Positions 59,060-64,000 of a DNA stretch of 64,000 nucleotides are shown one piece after another. The translations under genes and the position numbers were made by a program. The stretch spans positions 147,260 through 211,259 of the forward strand of contig NZ_JAUSVS010000009.1 of assembly GCF_030814835.1 (NCBI RefSeq). The letters are read 5' to 3'. Below the pieces are notes generated by a model. It saw nothing but the letters and a program-made list of their open reading frames with translations. It made no database searches and was not told the DNA's origin. This stretch comes from Caulobacter ginsengisoli. GTDB lineage: Bacteria > Pseudomonadota > Alphaproteobacteria > Caulobacterales > Caulobacteraceae. How positions within the stretch are numbered: the stretch's first letter is position 1; each line of letters begins with the position of its first letter.

Positions 59060-60745
59060 TCAGGTCGTCTCATGCAGCCAGGAGCGCAGGATCGAGACCG
59101 ACTCGTCGGGGTGGCGGTCGACGAAGTCGCTGACCTGCTTGACGGAGCTCGCCTTCACCTGGCCCTCGATGCGGGCGATGTCGATGCGCTGCTCCAGGTC
59201 GGGGCCGGGCAGGGAGAGGGCCTGGCCGGAAGCGTCCACCGCTACCTGCGAGCCGTCGGGCATGGTCACGATCCGGGCCTGGGGCGCGCCGCCGGCTTGC
59301 TGGGCCAGCAGTTGGCTGCCGCCGGCGGGACTGCTCATCGGGGCGGGCAGGAAGCCGCCGCCGCCGGTGGCGCGCTTGAGCATCGGGCGGACCCCGAAGA
59401 GGATCAGCAGGATGCCGACGATCCCCAGGATGCCCAGCTCGATGGCCCGCATGATGTCGTTCTTGTCGAAGCCCAGCAGGGCGCTGGAGGCGGTGACGCC
59501 CTCGCCGTCCTCGGCGCTGGGGAAGCGGACATTGACCACGGTGACGGTGTCGCCGCGGCTGGCGTCGAAGCCGGCGGCGGCGCGGACCAGGTCCTCGATC
59601 TTCTTCATGTCGGCGGCGCTGCGCGGGGCGTAGGCCCCCGGCTTGCCGCCCTTGCCGATGGGGGTGATCCCGTCGACCGCCACGGCCACCGACAGCTTCT
59701 TGACCGCGCCGGGCAGGGTGATGGTGTTGGTGGTGGTCTCGCCGATCTCGTAGTTGGTCGTCGAGGTATTGGCGCCGGCGGTGCTCTTGCTCGACGGCAG
59801 GGTGATGGAGCCGGGCGCGGTCGCCGCCCCGGTGGGGATGTTGGCCGAGGCGGTGACGCCGGCGGCGCTGTTGGGGTCGCTCTCGGCGCTGGTTTCCTCG
59901 CTGGTCTGCTCGGAGCGGACCACCTGGCCGTCGGGGTCGAAGGCCTTCTTGGATTCGGTGACCTGTTCCATGTCGATGTCGGCGCTGACCTCGACCCGGG
60001 CCTTGCCGGCCCCGACCACGCCCTCGACCATGTCCTTGATGCGGGCCGACAGGGTCTTTTCGATCTCTGCCCGGCGGTCGTCGGCCTGCCGGCCGGCCAC
60101 GCTGGCGTCGCTGCCGCCGGTGGAAAGGGTCTTGCCGTGCTGGTCGATGACGGTGACCTGCTCGGCCTTGAGGTTGGGCACCGCCCCGGCCACCAGGTTC
60201 TGGACGGCCTGGACCTGGTCGGCGCTGGGCTTGCGGCCGCCGATGCCGATGGTCACCGAGGCGGCGGGGGATTCGGCGTCTTCCTCGAACAGCTGGCGCT
60301 TGGGCATGACCAGGTGGACCCGGGCGAAGGTGACGCCGTCCAGCGAGCGGATGGTGCGGGCCAGCTCGCCTTCCAGGGCGCGCTGGCGGTTCAGTTGCTG
60401 GACGAAATCGGTCTGGCCCAGCGCGCTGCCGCTGTCGAACAGCTCGTAGCCGACCGAGCCGGAGCTGACCAAGCCCTTGCCGGCGATCATCAGGCGGGTG
60501 GAGGCGACCTTGTCGCGCGGCACCATGATGGTTGAGCCATCGCCGACCGCCTCGAACTTGATGCCGGCCTGCGAGAGGGCCTGGGTGACTTCCGAGGCTT
60601 CCTTCAGGTCGAGGTTGGAATAGAGCAGGGCCTTGGGCTGGCCGCCCAGGTTGAACACCAGGGCCGCCAGCACGGCCGCGACGCCGATCCCCACCCCCAG
60701 CAACGCCACGAGTCGGCCGACGCCGTACCCCCGCAACGTTCTCAT
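59060..60745 (-). CDS. fliF: Flagellar MS-ring protein FliF
   Basis: 561 residues. MS ring in the inner membrane and first gene of the operon. N-terminal membrane helix ([22 protein letters not shown]), YscJ/FliF ring-building domain ([37 protein letters not shown]), a serine/threonine-rich loop, and a second membrane helix near residue 445 ([14 protein letters not shown]), ending in a FliG-binding tail. I prefer the ATG at 60745 because the CtrA-like box at 60833 then places the start 60 bp after the expected transcription start; an earlier ATG at 60805 adds 20 residues. Confidence 0.96.
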   Translation of the reverse strand: MRTLRGYGVGRLVALLGVGIGVAAVLAALVFNLGGQPKALLYSNLDLKEASEVTQALSQAGIKFEAVGDGSTIMVPRDKVASTRLMIAGKGLVSSGSVGYELFDSGSALGQTDFVQQLNRQRALEGELARTIRSLDGVTFARVHLVMPKRQLFEEDAESPAASVTIGIGGRKPSADQVQAVQNLVAGAVPNLKAEQVTVIDQHGKTLSTGGSDASVAGRQADDRRAEIEKTLSARIKDMVEGVVGAGKARVEVSADIDMEQVTESKKAFDPDGQVVRSEQTSEETSAESDPNSAAGVTASANIPTGAATAPGSITLPSSKSTAGANTSTTNYEIGETTTNTITLPGAVKKLSVAVAVDGITPIGKGGKPGAYAPRSAADMKKIEDLVRAAAGFDASRGDTVTVVNVRFPSAEDGEGVTASSALLGFDKNDIMRAIELGILGIVGILLILFGVRPMLKRATGGGGFLPAPMSSPAGGSQLLAQQAGGAPQARIVTMPDGSQVAVDASGQALSLPGPDLEQRIDIARIEGQVKASSVKQVSDFVDRHPDESVSILRSWLHETT

Positions 60746-60832
60746 CAGCTGTTCCAAGCCAAGGCCCCTGCCACTCGAATCGACGACCAGGGCGCACTCA
60801 CCCATCGCTAGGCAGGATTTACCGGGTGCGTG

Positions 60833-60848
60833 GTAAACGGGGCTTTAA
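60833..60848 (-). promoter_or_regulatory. CtrA-like box upstream of fliF
   Basis: Minus strand reads TTAA-AGCCCCG-TTTAC: the TTAA-N7-TTAAC consensus of CtrA with one mismatch and exact spacing. It lies about 88 bp upstream of the chosen fliF start, where it could overlap the -35 of the operon promoter, as in the class II fliF promoter of Caulobacter. Confidence 0.65.
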
Positions 60849-60902
60849 GGGGCTTGGTTACCCCGGCAATTCTTTCCGGGCGTGTTGTCGCAGGGAGGCC
60901 CG

Positions 60903-61289
60903 ATGGCCGTCGTCGAAGCCGAAAAAGCCGTCCGGGCCCGGCGCAAACTGACCAATCGGCTGATCGCCGAGCATGAGGCCGAGCGATTGGCGCCTTTCTT
61001 TGAAGATGACGCCAAGCTGATCGCCGGCGACGGCTCGCTGATCCTGGGCGCGCGCGCCATCGTCAAGGCCTTTACCGGCCAGTTCGCCGATCCCGACTTC
61101 GTCGCCTACCGCCGCGACACCGAAGCCGTCGAGCTTGACGAGGCGGGGGAGCGGGCGGCCGAGAGCGGGCGCTGGGCCGCCCTTTCGAAATCCGGCGAGG
61201 GGCCCAGCGGCCGGTATCTGGCGGTCTGGCGTCAGACACGCGGGCAGTGGCGCCTGGAGTCGGAGCTGTTCGTCACGCTCAAGACTTAG
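60903..61289 (+). CDS. NTF2-like protein (DUF4440/SnoaL type)
   Basis: 128 residues. Cone-shaped NTF2-like fold: LIAEHEAERLAPFFEDDAKLIAGDGSLILG, then RYLAVWRQTRGQWRLESELFV, the family end. The ATG at 60903 follows GGGAGG and is preferred to the one at 60882. Faces away from fliF with about 158 bp between their starts; that gap holds the fliF CtrA box. Confidence 0.8.
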   Translation: MAVVEAEKAVRARRKLTNRLIAEHEAERLAPFFEDDAKLIAGDGSLILGARAIVKAFTGQFADPDFVAYRRDTEAVELDEAGERAAESGRWAALSKSGEGPSGRYLAVWRQTRGQWRLESELFVTLKT

Positions 61290-61420
61290 GACTGGATGCA
61301 AGCCAACACAGCCCCGGTCCGCTTCCGGACATGAAGGCAACAACCGGATTCGACCCAAGGCGGAATTGGACACGCCTGCTTTCGGACCAGGGGGAGGTCG
61401 TCTATCGTGCGGGGGACAAA

Positions 61421-62860
61421 ATGGGGGTCCTCATGCAGCGGCGAGACCTAATGTTGGGCGCGGCTGGCCTCATTCTCTCGCCTTCCGCAGTATTGGCTGA
61501 GGACAGCCCTTTCGTAGGCCCCTGGCACGGAACCCTCCTGTCTGAGTCGGAAGGGCAAGCCACTCGCCTGAGGCTGGAGCTCAAGCCCGACGGAACGGCC
61601 GAAATGGTCGACATGGACATTACCGGCTTTACGAGCAAGGGCCGCGTCACGTCTCAAACCTCGACGGATGTGACGGTCGAAATTGTCCTAAGTGGCTCCG
61701 CGATCCCCCAGGTGACTTTTCAGGGAAGAGCTGTTGGAGACCGCCTGGAGGGAACCTGGACACAGGGCCCATTCAAGCTGCCTTTCATCCTCAACAAGGG
61801 TGATCCCCCAGGTTGGTCCGATTGGGCGATCTATACGACTCCCGTCGTCCCTCTGAGCAAGGCGCGTCTGGAAATCTATCGGCGGACGTTCCAGATTCCC
61901 GCGCTGGCGGCGGGCGTCCGGAAGGACGGCAGGACGAGCGTATGGAGCACGGGCCGCCGGCGCGGGGACGCCGAGGTTCCAGTCCATGAAACCGACCAAT
62001 GGCGGATCGGCTCTATTTCCAAGTCGATGACCGCGACGCTGGTCGCGAGACTGGTCGAAGCTGGCCAGGTGCGTTGGGACGACACGATAGGCGACGTCCT
62101 GGGGGGCGTGGTCGTCGCAATGCGTCAGTCGTACGGGCGCGCGACCTACCGCAATCTCCTCACCCACCGGGCTGGCCTCATTGGAAACCTGCCGGCCGAT
62201 GTGCTGGAGCGGTTCAGTTTCGAGGCGCTCGGTCCCCGTTCAGAACGGCTGGACTATGTCCGACAGGCTCTCGCGGCGCCCCCGGTGGCGGCGGTCGGAG
62301 AGAAGTATTCCTATTCGAGCGCCGGCTACGTCACAGCGGCCGCCATGCTGGAGGCCACGACCGGAAGAAGCTGGGAGGCGTTGATGCGCCGGCACCTTTT
62401 CGACCCCCTTGGTCTCGCCAGCGCGGGGTTCGGCTCGCCCGGCCACGCTGGTCGGGTCGAACAGCCGTTCGGGCACAAGCTGGGACTGCACGGCTATGAG
62501 GTCGTCCGGGCCGGCGGTGGGTTGCACGATATTCCGGCCGTGGTCGGACCTGCGGGCGGCGTTCACATCAACCTGACTGACCTGCTAGCCTATTTGGCGG
62601 CGCACGGACAACAGCAGTCGCCGTTTCTCTCCACCGAGAGCTGGCAGACGCTGCACAGGCCACCGCCGGGTGGCGACTACGCCATGGGTTGGGCCGTAAC
62701 CCCGGAAGGCAACCTCGCTCATGGGGGTGCGACAGCGCTGTGGCTTGCCCAGGTGATGATCGACCCACGCCAGGGAATTTGCGCGGCGGTGGCGACAAAC
62801 GTGAATGGCGCGCTCCGCGCGGTCAACAGGGCAATCCGGGAAGCCGCGACTCGCGCTTAA
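61421..62860 (+). CDS. Beta-lactamase-family serine hydrolase
   Basis: 479 residues. Leader with twin arginines (QRRDLMLGAAGLILS...VLAED) suggests Tat or Sec export. The class C-type fold has SxxK in GSISKS (about residue 215), the YSSAGY site in place of Tyr-x-Asn, and HGG in the KTG position (AHGGATALW). An N-terminal beta-sandwich domain of about 110 residues precedes it. Function could be an esterase or D-peptidase; beta-lactam hydrolysis is not claimed. GGGGG sits 9 bp before the ATG. Its codon use looks less extreme in GC than neighbours, a possible sign of transfer. Confidence 0.82.
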   Translation: MGVLMQRRDLMLGAAGLILSPSAVLAEDSPFVGPWHGTLLSESEGQATRLRLELKPDGTAEMVDMDITGFTSKGRVTSQTSTDVTVEIVLSGSAIPQVTFQGRAVGDRLEGTWTQGPFKLPFILNKGDPPGWSDWAIYTTPVVPLSKARLEIYRRTFQIPALAAGVRKDGRTSVWSTGRRRGDAEVPVHETDQWRIGSISKSMTATLVARLVEAGQVRWDDTIGDVLGGVVVAMRQSYGRATYRNLLTHRAGLIGNLPADVLERFSFEALGPRSERLDYVRQALAAPPVAAVGEKYSYSSAGYVTAAAMLEATTGRSWEALMRRHLFDPLGLASAGFGSPGHAGRVEQPFGHKLGLHGYEVVRAGGGLHDIPAVVGPAGGVHINLTDLLAYLAAHGQQQSPFLSTESWQTLHRPPPGGDYAMGWAVTPEGNLAHGGATALWLAQVMIDPRQGICAAVATNVNGALRAVNRAIREAATRA

Positions 62861-62869
62861 TTGCCGGCC

Positions 62870-63388
62870 ATGCGCGACATCGACACCGACCGACTGACCC
62901 TGCGCCCCCATGTCGGGGCCGATTTCGACGATAGCCTCAGCCTGTGGGGCGACCCGGAGGTCACCCGCTACATCGGCGGGCGGCCCTCGACCGAGGAGGA
63001 GGTCTGGGCCCGGCTGATGCGGTATCTGGGCCACTGGGCGCTGCTGGATTTCGGCTACTGGATGGTGCGGGAGCGGACGACCGGCCGCTGCGTCGGCGAG
63101 GTCGGCTTCGCCAACTTCCGCCGGGCGATGGATCCGCCGCTGGGCGATGCGCCCGAGATGGGCTGGGTGCTGGCGCCCTGGGCGCACGGCCAGGGGTTCG
63201 CCCGCGAAGCCGTCGAGGCGGGCCTGGCCTGGGGCAGGGCCAAGTGGGGGCCGGCGCGGACCGTCTGCATCATCGCGCCGGACAACGCCCCGTCCTTGCG
63301 GCTGGCGGACCGGGTCGGCTTCAGGGAATACGCCCGCACGACCTATCACGACGCCCCGACGGTGATGCTGGAAAGGCCGGCCCGCTGA
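62870..63388 (+). CDS. GNAT acetyltransferase, RimJ/RimL type (copy A)
   Basis: 172 residues. RimJ-like fold: DTDRLTLRPHVGADFDD, WVRERTTGRCVGEVGF, the acetyl-CoA site H-G-Q-G-F-A-R-E-A and an ending RVGFREYART. It could acetylate a protein N-terminus or a small amine. The next gene is a close paralog with a 4-bp overlap. The ATG at 62870 is preferred; a TTG 9 bp earlier is possible. Confidence 0.88.
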   Translation: MRDIDTDRLTLRPHVGADFDDSLSLWGDPEVTRYIGGRPSTEEEVWARLMRYLGHWALLDFGYWMVRERTTGRCVGEVGFANFRRAMDPPLGDAPEMGWVLAPWAHGQGFAREAVEAGLAWGRAKWGPARTVCIIAPDNAPSLRLADRVGFREYARTTYHDAPTVMLERPAR

Positions 63389-63921
63389 ACCCCGCGGTCG
63401 ACACCGCGCGCCTGACGCTGCGGCCGCCGCGGCTGGAGGATTACGAGGACATCCTGGCCCTGCGGTCGGACCCGGAGGTGGCACGATATCTGGGCGGGGC
63501 GCTGGACGCCGAGCAGGCCTGGGGCCGGGTGATCCGCAGCGCCGGGCATTGGGCGATGCTGGGCTTCGGCTTCTGGGTGGTGCGCGAGCGGGAGAGCGGC
63601 CGGTTCGTCGGCGAGGCCGGCTTCGGCGACTTCCGCCGCACCCTGGATCCGCCGTTCGGCGATGCGCCGGAGATGGGCTGGACCCTGGCGCGCTGGGCGC
63701 AAGGGCAGGGCTTCGCGCGGGAAGCGGTGGAGGCGGCCCTGGCCTGGGGCTCGCCGGTGTTCGGGCCGGTCCGCGTCGTCTGCATGATCGACGATGACAA
63801 CGAGCCTTCGCTGAAGCTGGCGGCGCGGCTGGGGTTCTCGGAATATGGGCGGGCGAGCTACCAGGACACGCCGGTCATCCTGCTGGAACGTTCTCTTCCC
63901 CCTCTGGAGACCTTTGCATAA
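63385..63921 (+). CDS. GNAT acetyltransferase, RimJ/RimL type (copy B), CTG start
   Basis: 178 residues. Close paralog of the previous gene: DTARLTLRPPRLEDYED, RERESGRFVGEAGFGDFRRTLDPPFGDAPEMGW and QGQGFAREAVEAALAWG. The only start near the domain edge is a CTG at 63385 overlapping the preceding stop as CTGA, like the ATGA couplings elsewhere in the window; the next in-frame start (GTG 63478) would cut off the first strand. It is therefore either a CTG start or a fusion by read-through that my coordinates cannot decide. Confidence 0.75.
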   Translation: MNPAVDTARLTLRPPRLEDYEDILALRSDPEVARYLGGALDAEQAWGRVIRSAGHWAMLGFGFWVVRERESGRFVGEAGFGDFRRTLDPPFGDAPEMGWTLARWAQGQGFAREAVEAALAWGSPVFGPVRVVCMIDDDNEPSLKLAARLGFSEYGRASYQDTPVILLERSLPPLETFA

Positions 63922-63959
63922 GGCCGCCGATGGCCGCGGAAGGTTGGTAAGAGGGTGGC

Positions 63960-64000
63960 TTAGCCTTTGCCGAGCGGGGGCGGCAGGCGCTTGGCGAGCT
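63960..64000 (-). CDS. Possible 3' end of a leftward gene beyond the window
   Basis: The minus strand reads LAKRLPPPLGKG then a TAA at 63962-63960, open to the window edge. The residue pattern is plausible for a protein C-terminus, but only about 12 codons are seen, so it could be chance. No product can be named. Confidence 0.3.
   Translation of the reverse strand, partial: LAKRLPPPLGKG

Noticed and set aside
62944..63921. A single fused protein from copy A through copy B of the GNAT pair
   Set aside because: The first part of that frame is out of register with the real copy A; copy A has its own stop at 63388.

Overview
The window is about 64 kb of very GC-rich chromosomal DNA from an alphaproteobacterium of the order Caulobacterales, most likely family Caulobacteraceae (a Caulobacter or Phenylobacterium relative). 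The basis is the master cell-cycle regulator CtrA, with GANTC (CcrM-type) sites clustered upstream of it, and the Caulobacter-type flagellar operon order fliF-fliG-fliH/flbE-fliN-flbD-flhA. TonB-dependent receptor use and codon bias agree. I see no integrase, transposase, tRNA, rRNA or CRISPR array, so this looks like core chromosome with accessory cassettes. Genus and species cannot be fixed from the sequence alone.

Layout. 1-12.1 kb: a truncated SDR, then carB preceded by an RraB-domain gene, several secreted proteins, and a leftward array starting at carA that runs through an NTF2-like protein, two multi-pass acyltransferase-like membrane proteins, a TonB-C-like secreted protein and a BAAT-type hydrolase. 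carA and carB are on the same strand but about 6.3 kb apart. 12.2-20.4 kb: a DUF1272 protein, two HAD hydrolases, a D-aminoacylase-like lipoprotein followed by a TonB-dependent receptor, a DUF938 protein, and three tandem phage-tail-collar (MdpB-like) proteins. 20.5-25.9 kb: an AraC regulator with a YciI protein, and an operon of small membrane protein, Rieske oxygenase, APC permease and alpha/beta hydrolase. 26.0-30.7 kb: the macromolecular synthesis block yqeY, dnaG, rpoD with a strong terminator. 30.7-41.1 kb: mixed hypothetical, secreted and metabolic genes, including a GbsR-type regulator flanked by two matching palindromes, and an M23 peptidase.

41.2-44.2 kb: a compact arsenic operon read as arsI, arsR, arsC (LMW-PTP type), aqpS, an ArsN-like acetyltransferase and arsC (glutaredoxin type), behind a perfect 22-bp palindrome. 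It combines detoxification of inorganic arsenate with probable C-As bond cleavage and acetylation of arsinothricin or phosphinothricin, and exports arsenite through a channel rather than a pump. 44.2-46.6 kb: a large M28 peptidase. 46.7-60.8 kb: cell cycle and motility: ctrA divergent from fliI-fliJ (the latter translationally overlapped by a GH10 xylanase), then the fliF-to-flhA operon read leftward, with a CtrA-like box upstream of fliF. 60.9-64 kb: an NTF2-like protein, a beta-lactamase-family serine hydrolase and two tandem GNAT acetyltransferases.

The items most worth a second look are the organoarsenical operon and its operator, the paired GbsR palindromes, the DnaG whose four zinc-ligand positions are all substituted, the Rieske/permease/hydrolase operon of unknown substrate, the CtrA/CcrM signals, and the long inverted repeat between flhA and flbD.
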